In this document: one piece after another, positions 15,995 through 24,687 of the stretch
Layout: each line of letters starts with the position of its first letter
How positions within the stretch are numbered: position 1 is the stretch's first letter
Origin: Bacillota bacterium
Lineage (GTDB): Bacteria; Bacillota; Clostridia; Oscillospirales; Acutalibacteraceae
Direction: 5' to 3'
NCBI GenBank assembly: GCA_023416955.1
Contig: JAEZGM010000045.1
Span: forward strand, 1 to 46,978
DNA: 46,978 nt
Made by a program: the position numbers and the translations under genes
The notes under the pieces: model-generated
Database searches by the model: none
Told to the model about the DNA's origin: nothing
What the model saw: only the letters and a program-made list of their open reading frames with translations

Positions 15995-16696
15995 TTATTG
16001 TATTTTTACACTTCCAAGCACAGAAGTAAACCGGATTGTCAGCAACGGCAGCGACGGATTTTCCGGCCGTTGCGCAATACACTCACAACCGCCCAGAAAC
16101 GGTGTTCCCCCGACGCGCAGACGGCAGTTTTGAGGAACCAAAATCGAAACGGAACCCAAAACGGCATTTGCTTCAACTACAGCTCCGTCAATCGGAACAG
16201 CGTCGCGTAAATCCAGATTCACACTGCCGAATATACCGCTGACCGTTCCCCCGCAAAGTGCTCCGGAGTGGTTAGACACTTCGGCAGAAGCGAATACAGC
16301 ACTGTAATTGATAGAATTTCTGTCATCGTTTGCCCCTCTCACACCGTCGAACACAACGGTGTCTGCCGGGCGTCTATTCCAGCGACGACCGCTTCCAAAG
16401 ATCAGATACAGCCCGATGAACGCCAGAACCAGCACCCAAACTAGATGATCCGCAACATATGCCGGAAGCCAACCCTGCGCTCGGGCTAAAAGCCAAGTAC
16501 CGATTAAGGTAAGGCACATACTTGGCAGATTGAAGCCGCTGCTGATTAAACCGGCAATTCCGGGAATGATGAGAAACATCGTCCACCACCCGTTAAAGTT
16601 CCACACGTCCCATATTCCGACCACATTTCCGAGTAAAACAGCCGCAGCAACAAGAAAAGCCATGCCAAACAAGACACTTGTGATACTTTTCCTCAT
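15995..16696 (-). CDS. LiaF-like membrane protein
   Basis: This 233-residue protein has four hydrophobic segments in its first 105 residues (about 5-27, 36-55, 58-75, 84-101). A C-terminal beta-rich domain resembles the LiaF/DUF2154 fold: repeated GSVNLDLRDA and LGSVSILVP patterns, then the last strand SVLGSVKIQ. LiaF proteins restrain LiaRS-type envelope-stress signalling, but no LiaRS kinase/regulator is nearby, so only the family can be named. ATG 16696 has AGAGGAGG upstream. It leads what looks like an operon with both topoisomerase subunits. Confidence 0.78.
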   Translation of the reverse strand: MRKSITSVLFGMAFLVAAAVLLGNVVGIWDVWNFNGWWTMFLIIPGIAGLISSGFNLPSMCLTLIGTWLLARAQGWLPAYVADHLVWVLVLAFIGLYLIFGSGRRWNRRPADTVVFDGVRGANDDRNSINYSAVFASAEVSNHSGALCGGTVSGIFGSVNLDLRDAVPIDGAVVEANAVLGSVSILVPQNCRLRVGGTPFLGGCECIAQRPENPSLPLLTIRFTSVLGSVKIQ

Positions 16697-16760
16697 AAAA
16701 TTGCCTCCTCTACTATTGCATGAACTCTGTTACGCCAATCCGCCCAAAAGATATTATGTA

Positions 16761-16861
16761 TAGTCAGTTAACTTTAGAAAATATCCAAGAAACAAGCGCA
16801 AAATCTTTGATTTATGGATTTTACGCTTGTTGATTGGTTCTGTTTTCAGTTTAACTGACTA
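16761..16861 (-). repeat. MITE-like repeat, family 1, copy B (inverted)
   Basis: This 101-bp element is flanked by TA and has ends GTCAGTTAA / TTAACTGAC. It is copy A (2628-2728) in the opposite orientation, with the internal hairpin intact (AAGCGTAAAATCC with GGATTTATGGATTTT-type mismatched partner). It lies between the ftsH terminator and the LiaF-like gene, 64 bp before that gene's start. Confidence 0.87.
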
Positions 16862-16892
16862 TAAAGCGCGCTTGCCCTTGTTTTTGAACAGC

Positions 16893-16920
16893 AAAAGGGG
16901 AAATGCTGCAACATTCCCCC
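16893..16920 (-). terminator. ftsH operon terminator
   Basis: GGGGGAATG pairs with CATTTCCCC around a 6-nt loop, then TTTTGC on the minus strand, directly after the ftsH stop. Confidence 0.85.
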
Positions 16921-16927
16921 TGATTTA

Positions 16928-18811
16928 TTATTCCGTTATGCCGTTCGATTCGTGATCTGCTATCTGTTCGGGAGCAGGTCCCTCCATAATCGTTTTGAAC
17001 TGCTCACCAGACATTTTCTCGTTCTGGAACAGGAATTTTGCTACCTCGCGAAGCTTATCCATATGCTCTGTAAGGATTTTTTCAGTTCCTTTGTAAGCGT
17101 TGGTCATCAGCGTATGAATTTCTTCATCAATCGCAGAAGCGGTCGCCTCCGAATAATTTCGAACATGACCCATGTCACGCCCAAGGAACGGCTCTCCGTC
17201 ATCCTGCCCATAGGCAATCGGACCAAGCTCTTCCGTCATGCCATACTTCGTAACCATGCCGCGCGCTATTTTTGTCGCACGTTCAATGTCGTTGGAAGCA
17301 CCTGTTGAGATATCGTCCAGTGTCAGCGCTTCCGCCACACGGCCGCCCAGAAGAACTTTCAGCTCCTCCAGCATTTCCTTGCGCGACTTGTAGGAACGGT
17401 CTTCGGTAGGAAGCTGCATCGTGAAACCACCGGCCATACCGCGGGGAATAATGGAAATCTGATGGACGGGATCCTGTGTCGGGCAGAAATACGCGGTAAT
17501 CGCGTGGCCGCCCTCGTGGAAAGCAGTAAGCTTCTTTTCCCTGTCCGTCATAACGTGGCTCTTCTTTTCAGTGCCCATCATAACTTTGATGGAAGCCTCT
17601 TCAATTTCAGTCATTGTGATCGCTTTGAGGTACTTACGGGCGGCGAGCAGCGCCGCTTCATTCAGCAGATTCTCCAGATCGGCACCGGTAAAACCAGCCG
17701 TGGATTTGGCAATGGTTTTCAGGTCAACGTCAGGAGCAATCGGCTTGCCGCGCGCATGAACCTTCAGGATTTCCTCACGGCCCTTAATATCCGGATGGCC
17801 AACCATAACCTGACGGTCGAAACGACCGGGGCGCATGAGCGCCGGGTCAAGAATATCCGGGCGGTTCGTGGCGGCAATCATAATGACGCCTTCGTTCGCA
17901 CCGAAGCCATCCATTTCGACAAGCAGCTGATTCAAAGTCTGCTCACGTTCATCGTGCCCGCCGCCGAGGCCCGCGCCGCGCTGACGGCCAACCGCGTCGA
18001 TTTCATCAATAAAGATGATGCAGGGAGAATTCTTTTTCGCCTGTTCGAACAGGTCGCGCACACGTGAAGCACCGACGCCGACAAACATTTCAACAAAATC
18101 GGAGCCGGAAATAGAGAAGAACGGTACGCCTGCCTCGCCAGCAACCGCACGCGCGAGAAGCGTTTTACCGGTACCGGGAGGGCCCACAAGCAGAACGCCT
18201 TTCGGAATTCTTGCGCCCAGTTCGTTGTACCGTTTCGGATTCTTCAAAAATTCAACGATTTCGCGTAATTCTTCTTTTTCTTCATCGGCGCCCGCAACAT
18301 CGGCAAATGTGGTTTTGCGCTTTTCGTCCGCCATCTGCTTTACGCGTGCCTTGCCGAAATTCATCTGCTTCCCGGCATCGCCCATACCGTTGTTCAGACG
18401 CTTAATCATAAACCACCATACAACAATCATGATCACCATGATAATCAGCATGGGGAGCAAACTGGTAAGCCATGTTGTTTCAGCGGGGCGCTTTAAATCA
18501 TACGTCATTTGATGACCAGGATTCGCCTGATTGTATTTTGTGACATAAGGCGAAATTTCCTGATAAATCAGTACAGAACTCGGCGCCACATAGGATACGT
18601 GGGTATTATCTTTTAGTGTAATCAGCATTTCGCCGCTGCCCATATCAAGATTAAAATCCGTCACCTGACTGGTTGCGAAATAGTCTATGATTTGGGAATA
18701 TTTATAGGTCACTTGCGGACGGCTGCCGTAGATCCAAGCAATCAGAATAAAAAGCAGCGTGGGGACTCCCAAAACAAGCGCTATATTCTTGATAGTTTTT
18801 TTATTATCCAA
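16928..18811 (-). CDS. ftsH: ATP-dependent zinc metalloprotease FtsH
   Basis: The 627-residue membrane protease has a transmembrane segment near residues 8-28, an external domain, a second segment near 115-135, the AAA domain (Walker A GPPGTGKT, Walker B IIFIDEID, arginine-finger region RPGRFDRQ) and the zinc site HEGGH. FtsH degrades membrane and short-lived cytosolic proteins as a hexamer. A GTG at 18823 abuts AAGGAG with no spacing, so the in-frame TTG at 18811, 11 nt from that site, is the better start. It closes the tilS-hpt-ftsH order well known in Firmicutes. Confidence 0.95.
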   Translation of the reverse strand: MDNKKTIKNIALVLGVPTLLFILIAWIYGSRPQVTYKYSQIIDYFATSQVTDFNLDMGSGEMLITLKDNTHVSYVAPSSVLIYQEISPYVTKYNQANPGHQMTYDLKRPAETTWLTSLLPMLIIMVIMIVVWWFMIKRLNNGMGDAGKQMNFGKARVKQMADEKRKTTFADVAGADEEKEELREIVEFLKNPKRYNELGARIPKGVLLVGPPGTGKTLLARAVAGEAGVPFFSISGSDFVEMFVGVGASRVRDLFEQAKKNSPCIIFIDEIDAVGRQRGAGLGGGHDEREQTLNQLLVEMDGFGANEGVIMIAATNRPDILDPALMRPGRFDRQVMVGHPDIKGREEILKVHARGKPIAPDVDLKTIAKSTAGFTGADLENLLNEAALLAARKYLKAITMTEIEEASIKVMMGTEKKSHVMTDREKKLTAFHEGGHAITAYFCPTQDPVHQISIIPRGMAGGFTMQLPTEDRSYKSRKEMLEELKVLLGGRVAEALTLDDISTGASNDIERATKIARGMVTKYGMTEELGPIAYGQDDGEPFLGRDMGHVRNYSEATASAIDEEIHTLMTNAYKGTEKILTEHMDKLREVAKFLFQNEKMSGEQFKTIMEGPAPEQIADHESNGITE

Positions 18812-18850
18812 GATGGTTATCACTCCTTGCCAAAGCCATTGCGGCTGGAA

Positions 18851-19390
18851 TTATTTCGTATAAACCTCAGGCTTTAAAATACCGACAAAAGGAAGATTTC
18901 TGTATTTTTCATCATAATCAAGTCCGTAACCGACGATGAATTCATCGGGAACAACAGTTCCTACATAGTCCGGCTTTACGTCCGCAGTACGGCGGTCCGG
19001 TTTGTCGAACAGTGTGCAGAGCCGAATGCTCTTCGGTGACCGGGACTGCAGCAGCTCAAGTATGTAGCTTAAAGTCAATCCGCTGTCAAGAATATCCTCA
19101 ACGACCAAAAGGTCGTAGCCTTCCAAATTAATGTCGAGATCCTTTGTAATTTTAACCACGCCGGAGGTCTTTGTTCCGGAACCATAACTGGAAACGGACA
19201 TAAAATCAATACTGCACGGAATCGTAACTGCACGCATGAGGTCGGCCATAAATACTACGGAACCCTTTAAAACGCTGATCATCAGCAAATTTTTATCCTT
19301 GTAGTCTTCACTGATGCGTTTCCCCATATTTTTAACGATTCTTGCGAGCTGCTCCTCCGTGAACAGTACCGACTCAATATCATTTCTCAA
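18851..19390 (-). CDS. hpt: Hypoxanthine phosphoribosyltransferase
   Basis: This 179-residue purine-salvage enzyme makes IMP or GMP from hypoxanthine or guanine and PRPP. The PRPP-binding motif is VVEDILDSGLTL (about 95-106); the flexible-loop SVSSYG and the base-binding KPDYVG are present. The start is a TTG at 19390, 9 nt after AAGGAG; the nearby ATG is out of frame. It is 13 bp after tilS and 39 bp before the ftsH start, in one operon. Confidence 0.94.
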   Translation of the reverse strand: MRNDIESVLFTEEQLARIVKNMGKRISEDYKDKNLLMISVLKGSVVFMADLMRAVTIPCSIDFMSVSSYGSGTKTSGVVKITKDLDINLEGYDLLVVEDILDSGLTLSYILELLQSRSPKSIRLCTLFDKPDRRTADVKPDYVGTVVPDEFIVGYGLDYDEKYRNLPFVGILKPEVYTK

Positions 19391-19403
19391 AACTTAGCAC
19401 TCC

Positions 19404-20765
19404 TTAAACAATTATAATTTCCGCTATATTTTGCGTCCTGTCCGTGACACGAAACTCCTCTGCCGCGCCGAAGCCCTCAATCCAGGCAATCGTTCCGCCG
19501 CATACCAGCATTGCCGCTTTCGCGCGGAGCATCGGTTCAAGCTTGGCCTCGTTGAAGAGTTTTTTCAGGGATTTTGAAACACCCCGTCCGGCAGGACGGA
19601 AAACATCACCGTTACTTCTGTTTCTTATTGAAGTAATCTTAGATATTGTATCATAGTTAATTGCATTATTAAATAACAAATTATTAATTTTAAGTCTGTT
19701 TTCAAATTCTTTACGGGATAATTTTAAAACAGTGAGTGTTCGGCTATCCGGCAGCACGGTTTCCGTCGGGGAAAAAGGTACGCTCCATTGCTCCGCCGGC
19801 TTACACGGGGAAACAAAAAGAGTATTGCCCTGTATGACGCATTGTATTCCACCGGAAAGCGTGAAAGAACCGAACCCCGAACGAATACTTTGCACGGCCG
19901 TATCTATGTGCATGGCTGCGACACGCGCCGGGGATACCCGTCGGACCGCCTGAAGCACCGCGCGGGAGAGTACAGCGTCCGGCAGGCTTTGCAGCGCGTC
20001 GACCCGGTAGCCGCCGCGATCCTGCGCGTTCTCAAGGCTCCGCCTCGCCAGCTCGTTAAGATAGGTATCGTCCGCGGTGATCTGCCGTGTCATTCTTTCA
20101 ACTGCCGATTCGAAAGCGGGATTTATTTCTTTCAAAACCGAAATGACCGAATGCCTGATTTTATTGCGGGCATATTCCTCCGACAAATTTGTGCTGTCGG
20201 TCACAAACGGCAAGTGATAAAACCCGCAGTAGGCTTCCACTTCCGCGCGTGAAATATTGATCAGCGGCCGAACGATATTTCCACGCACAGGGGGAATTCC
20301 GCGAAGCCCGTGTGCCCCCGCCCCCTTTGCAAGATTCATCAGTACGGTTTCGGCACCGTCGGAGAGGGTGTGCGCCGTGGCAATTTTTCCGCCCGGCGGG
20401 CAGACACCGCGGAAGAAATCGTACCGCACCTGTCTGCCGCATTCCTCAATTCCAAGGGAACGCTCCCTCGCCAGCGCGGGTACGTCCGCGTGCACAACTT
20501 TCAGCGGCACTTCATTTTCGCTGCACCAGTCCGTGACGAATTGCTCGTCCCGGTCGGCTTCTTCCCCACGGATTCCATGGTTCACATGCGCCGCGATCAA
20601 ACGAATGAAATGTGATTTTTGGTATTGAGAAAGAAAATGAGCAAGCGCGATGGAATCCGCGCCGCCTGAAAGCCCGACAACAACGCTGCAGCCGAGAGGC
20701 AGCATATTCCATTCAGCGATTACTCCTTCGATTTTCCGTTCAATTTCACGGATCTCTTCATTCAC
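19404..20765 (-). CDS. tilS: tRNA(Ile)-lysidine synthetase
   Basis: The 453-residue enzyme converts C34 of tRNA-Ile(CAU) to lysidine so that it reads AUA. The PP-loop ATPase signature SGGADSIALAHFL lies near residue 33, followed by the TilS middle domain (about 220-310) and the C-terminal domain with RPAGRG. The start is a GTG at 20765 with AGGAGG 9 nt upstream; it overlaps the dnaB stop by 8 nt, suggesting coupled translation. A much longer upstream frame exists only because it runs over dnaB. Confidence 0.92.
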   Translation of the reverse strand: MNEEIREIERKIEGVIAEWNMLPLGCSVVVGLSGGADSIALAHFLSQYQKSHFIRLIAAHVNHGIRGEEADRDEQFVTDWCSENEVPLKVVHADVPALARERSLGIEECGRQVRYDFFRGVCPPGGKIATAHTLSDGAETVLMNLAKGAGAHGLRGIPPVRGNIVRPLINISRAEVEAYCGFYHLPFVTDSTNLSEEYARNKIRHSVISVLKEINPAFESAVERMTRQITADDTYLNELARRSLENAQDRGGYRVDALQSLPDAVLSRAVLQAVRRVSPARVAAMHIDTAVQSIRSGFGSFTLSGGIQCVIQGNTLFVSPCKPAEQWSVPFSPTETVLPDSRTLTVLKLSRKEFENRLKINNLLFNNAINYDTISKITSIRNRSNGDVFRPAGRGVSKSLKKLFNEAKLEPMLRAKAAMLVCGGTIAWIEGFGAAEEFRVTDRTQNIAEIIIV

Positions 20766-22122
20766 TGCGGACAACCTCCTGCGCAGTAAACCGCATATAT
20801 TCACCCTGCCAGTGGAGCGGCACGGTCTTTGTTTCACCATGACGGTTTTTTGCGACAATACATTCCCCACTGTTTCGGTCGCCTGTTTCACCGGGCGTTT
20901 CCGCGTCCTGATAATAATCTTCACGGTACAGAAACAGCACAATATCAGCGTCCTGTTCAATGGAACCGGAATCACGCAGGTCGGACAGCACCGGACGGTG
21001 GTTTGTACGCTTTTCGCTGTCACGGGCGAGCTGCGACAGGGCCAGTACCGGAACATTCAGTTCCTTCGCCATGATTTTCATATTTCTGGTGATTTGGGAA
21101 ATTTCCTGCACACGGTTGTCCGTCTTCATTGTAGAGGACATCAGCTGCAGGTAATCGATAATCACCAAATCAATATCCTTCAGGCGGCGAAGCTTTGCCT
21201 TCATTTCAGGTATCGTAATGGAGGGGGCGTCGTCCATGTAAATCTGGGTTTTGGAAAGAATATCGCCGGCTTCAATCAGGCGAATCCATTCATCGTCGTC
21301 CAGCTTTCCGGTGCGCAGCTTTGTTCCTCCCACCATCGCTTCCGTGGAAAGCAGGCGGGAAGTAAGCTGTTCCCGGCCCATTTCCAGTGAAAAGAACGCA
21401 ACTTTCTTATTGGCTTTGATCGCGGCATGACGGGCAATGTTCAGCGCAAAGCTCGTTTTTCCCATACCGGGGCGCGCGCCGAGCAGAATAAAATCGGAAC
21501 GGTTCAATCCGGTGATCGTATCATCCAATTCTTTAATTCCGGTCGGAACCCCTTTATAAAGATCGGCATCAGGGGAATTGAGCATATCGAGCCGGTCGAA
21601 GGTCTGTACAATGACTTCGTCAATGCGCTGAAGTCCCTGCATATTCTTTCCGCGGCGGATATCAAAAATACGCTGTTCCGCGGAGTCAAGCAGGGTGGAC
21701 GCGTCCGCCGCGCCGGAGGAAGCCTCCTCCACGATATCGCGCGCAGTGGTAATCAGGGTTCGGATATCATATTTATCGCGCACGATGAACGCATAGGATT
21801 CCACATTGGAGATGGACGGAACCAGCTGCGCCAGCTGAAGCAGATAGGTTTTGCCGTTCGCTTCGTCAAAGCCCTTTGTTTCCTTCAGCTTCTCAAGCAC
21901 GGTCACAAAGTCCACCGGCTTGCCCACCGTAAACATTTCCAACATAACGGAGTAAATCAGGCTGTTGTTCGTCTGGTAGAAATAATCCGGGCGCGGAAGA
22001 ATTTCAGCCACCCGATCCAAACAGGAGGAATCCAGCAGAACGGCGCCGAGCACGGACTGCTCCGCTTCCGGGCTGAACGGCAAATTCAGTGCGCCGTAAC
22101 CGCCCGTAACCATATCATCCAT
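20758..22122 (-). CDS. dnaB: Replicative DNA helicase DnaB
   Basis: The 454-residue hexameric helicase unwinds DNA ahead of the replisome. The N-terminal DnaB domain starts LPFSPEAEQSVLGAVLLD. The RecA-like motor has Walker A GARPGMGKTSFALN (about residue 210), Walker B DLVIIDYLQLM and the C-terminal SGSIEQDADIVLFLYR motif. ATG 22122 follows GGGGTGAGGG. The order gdpP-rplI-dnaB upstream of tilS is conserved in Firmicutes. Confidence 0.96.
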   Translation of the reverse strand: MDDMVTGGYGALNLPFSPEAEQSVLGAVLLDSSCLDRVAEILPRPDYFYQTNNSLIYSVMLEMFTVGKPVDFVTVLEKLKETKGFDEANGKTYLLQLAQLVPSISNVESYAFIVRDKYDIRTLITTARDIVEEASSGAADASTLLDSAEQRIFDIRRGKNMQGLQRIDEVIVQTFDRLDMLNSPDADLYKGVPTGIKELDDTITGLNRSDFILLGARPGMGKTSFALNIARHAAIKANKKVAFFSLEMGREQLTSRLLSTEAMVGGTKLRTGKLDDDEWIRLIEAGDILSKTQIYMDDAPSITIPEMKAKLRRLKDIDLVIIDYLQLMSSTMKTDNRVQEISQITRNMKIMAKELNVPVLALSQLARDSEKRTNHRPVLSDLRDSGSIEQDADIVLFLYREDYYQDAETPGETGDRNSGECIVAKNRHGETKTVPLHWQGEYMRFTAQEVVRSE

Positions 22123-22167
22123 GCCCTCACCCCGTTTCTTTTACGTGAATCCCGCATAAATTCTTCT

Positions 22168-22617
22168 TTAAGCCTGTTCCCCGACCACTGCGAACACTTT
22201 CGCGGAAATACCGTTGTACAGCTTAACCTCGCACTCAAATGTACCAAATGATTTGATGTCGCCGTCAAGCGCAATCTTGCGCTTATCCACATCAACATGA
22301 TACTGCTTTTTCAGTTCTTCCGCAATTTCTTTCGCGGTAATGGAACCAAAAAGGCGGCCGCCCTGCCCGGCTTTCGCGGAAAGCTTCACGCTTTTTCCCT
22401 GGATTTTATCCGCAATCTGCTGTGCGTTTTCTTTTTCAACCTGAATTTTATGCGCTTTTGCTTCTTCGGCGTTTTTCAGTTCGTTCATCGCCTGAGCATT
22501 TGCTTCCTTCGCCAGCTTGCGCGGGAACAGATAATTACGCGCGTAACCGTCACTGACGTTGATTAAATCGCCCTTTTTCCCGCTTCCCTTAATATCTTCC
22601 AGCAGTACTACTTTCAT
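22168..22617 (-). CDS. rplI: 50S ribosomal protein L9
   Basis: The 149-residue protein has the two-domain L9 form: N-terminal LLEDIKGSGKKGDLINVSDG followed by the signature YARNYLFPRKLA, a long linking helix (about 40-75), and the C-terminal RNA-binding domain with GKLFGS-like GRLFGSITAKEIA. It binds 23S rRNA at the base of the L1 stalk. ATG 22617 has AGGAGG 8 nt upstream. It sits between gdpP and dnaB as in Bacillus. Confidence 0.97.
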   Translation of the reverse strand: MKVVLLEDIKGSGKKGDLINVSDGYARNYLFPRKLAKEANAQAMNELKNAEEAKAHKIQVEKENAQQIADKIQGKSVKLSAKAGQGGRLFGSITAKEIAEELKKQYHVDVDKRKIALDGDIKSFGTFECEVKLYNGISAKVFAVVGEQA

Positions 22618-22655
22618 AAATCGAACCTCCTGTTAAAAATGACAGATTAGTGGAC

Positions 22656-24620
22656 TTATTCAATGGCTTTCGCCATTGTGTCATTGAGAATAGCAATTAA
22701 CTTCTCTCTTGCCTGCGCAACAGTCACGCCGCTCAGCTGTGTGCCCGCCATCGTAAGATGACCTCCGCCGCCGAGCGCCTCCATAATCAACTGAACATTG
22801 ACTTCGCCCAGAGAACGCGCGGATACATTCACCATATTTGCACAGGGGAAAATTACAAAAGAGGCTTTTACCCCCTGAATGGAGAGGAGTTCATCCGCAG
22901 CTTGTGCGGATGTAATACGGATATCGGGAAATTCCCGTTCAGCAGAAGCAATCGCGCAGTCGTTCTGAATTTCGGCATGGGACACAATTTCATATTTTGC
23001 CTTATAGGTGTCAATTGTGTCGGAAAACAGTCTTTTTACTTCAACTGTATCCGCGCCGCGTCCGCGCAGGAACGAAGCGGCTTCAAACGTACGCACCCCG
23101 GTTTTCAGCACAAAGTTCTTTGTATCAAGCATAATACCCGACATCAGCGCTTCCGCTTCCGCCTGATTCAGCACGTTTTCACCGATATACTGCACAAGTT
23201 CCGCCACCATTTCGGAAGCGGAGCTGGCGTAGGGCTCGTGGTAGAAAATCAGCGTTTTTTCAATGTGCTTTACCATCATCCGATGATGATCAATCACCGC
23301 CACGCGGGAAGCCGCGTTCAGCAGCTCCAGACTCTCCACAAATTCCGGCGAATGCGTATCCACAACAATGAGCATGGTTTTCGGGGAAACCATGGACAGC
23401 GCTTCCATCGGCGAAATAAAGATTCGCCCTTCATTGGCTGCTTCCATGGAAGCAAGCAGCGGGGAAGCCAGCGTTTGGTAACGGTTAATCACGATATACG
23501 TTGATTTTTTCAGTGCCTTGGTGGAAGCGCTCCACAAGCCGATGGCTGCGCCGACGCAGTCCAAATCGGAAAATTTATGCCCCATAATCAGGACATTGTC
23601 GCTGCTCTTGATATGGTCGGACAAAGCGGCGGCAATGACGCGGGTGCGTACCTTATCCCGCTTTTCCACCCCTTTGGAAAGGCCGCCGAAGAACTCATAT
23701 GTATCGTCCTTTTGCTTGACGGCCACCTGATCGCCGCCGCGGCCCAATGCCATTTCCAACGCCTTGCGTGCCCACTCTTCGCCTTCACGGAGCGATGACG
23801 CCCCGCGTCCAAGGCCGATGGACACCGTGGCGCTGCGCCGTTCACCGGCTTTTACGGTACGAACGGTGTCCAAAATCTGAAAGCGTTTTTCCATGGCTTC
23901 GCGGACATGCGCCTCATCGGTCAGAATCAGGTAACGGCTACCGCTGAGTTTCTTGAAAAATCCGTTCATGCTCTGCGCCCAGTTGATGAGCGCGCTTTCC
24001 ACTTCTGAAACAATGCGGGATTCCTCGCTGCCTGTCGCGTCACGGGCAAGTTCCTCCCGGTTATCAAAAGAAGCCAGCGCAACAACCGGGCGGCGCTCGG
24101 TATATTCTCTATTAATTTCTTTATAGTAGGTATCGTCCAGAAAATAAACAATACTGCCGTATTCGGTTTTTGTACCGAACACGGTAAATTGTCTGGAGCC
24201 GTACATGATATCTGTTCCGCCCCCGTCAACAATCTGCTGCAGCGTTTTCGGGTAAATAAACTTGAGGATATTTTCCCCGCGGCATTCGTGCCTGATACTG
24301 ACATCCTGCAAAAACGCCTTGTTTACCCAGATAATATCGCCTTCGCCGCCAACGACTGCAACGGGCATGGTAAAGTCCTGAAGAGTCCGGTATTCATCAC
24401 CGGAAAGAACCTTTTGGGCGCCCTTTACCGCAGTTGACACATACGCTTTAAATCGCTCGGTAGACAGGAATATTGCTGCAACCGCCGCGATGGAAAGCGA
24501 AATTTCAACGATAAATATAACACGGTTCCAGTACCAGCTTGCGCCGGCCATTGCGAACATAACACCCGCAACGACATAAAACACCGGTGAAGCGACCCAT
24601 ACTTTTCTTTTCAAGTTCAT
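22656..24620 (-). CDS. gdpP: Cyclic-di-AMP phosphodiesterase GdpP
   Basis: This 654-residue membrane enzyme hydrolyses c-di-AMP. Order of parts: two transmembrane segments (about 9-55), a PAS domain (about 75-150), a degenerate GGDEF domain (about 165-295), then DHH (GHKFSDLDCVGAA; IDHHR, about 330-430) and DHHA1 (EALGGGGHLTMAG near the C-terminus). ATG 24620 is the natural start, but its AAGGGG is only 2 nt away; a TTG at 24659 is the alternative. It follows RNase J and precedes rplI, the usual yybT-rplI neighbourhood. Confidence 0.93.
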   Translation of the reverse strand: MNLKRKVWVASPVFYVVAGVMFAMAGASWYWNRVIFIVEISLSIAAVAAIFLSTERFKAYVSTAVKGAQKVLSGDEYRTLQDFTMPVAVVGGEGDIIWVNKAFLQDVSIRHECRGENILKFIYPKTLQQIVDGGGTDIMYGSRQFTVFGTKTEYGSIVYFLDDTYYKEINREYTERRPVVALASFDNREELARDATGSEESRIVSEVESALINWAQSMNGFFKKLSGSRYLILTDEAHVREAMEKRFQILDTVRTVKAGERRSATVSIGLGRGASSLREGEEWARKALEMALGRGGDQVAVKQKDDTYEFFGGLSKGVEKRDKVRTRVIAAALSDHIKSSDNVLIMGHKFSDLDCVGAAIGLWSASTKALKKSTYIVINRYQTLASPLLASMEAANEGRIFISPMEALSMVSPKTMLIVVDTHSPEFVESLELLNAASRVAVIDHHRMMVKHIEKTLIFYHEPYASSASEMVAELVQYIGENVLNQAEAEALMSGIMLDTKNFVLKTGVRTFEAASFLRGRGADTVEVKRLFSDTIDTYKAKYEIVSHAEIQNDCAIASAEREFPDIRITSAQAADELLSIQGVKASFVIFPCANMVNVSARSLGEVNVQLIMEALGGGGHLTMAGTQLSGVTVAQAREKLIAILNDTMAKAIE

Positions 24621-24687
24621 TACCCCTTTGGCTGGACGCACCAACGAAACGAAAGGCAAAAGCTGCCCTGCTTTCCGCAGTGGTCCC

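Noticed and set aside
20765..21056. N-terminal extension of tilS by 97 codons
   Set aside because: It only overlaps dnaB in another frame; a GTG with AGGAGG at 20765 gives the normal TilS start.
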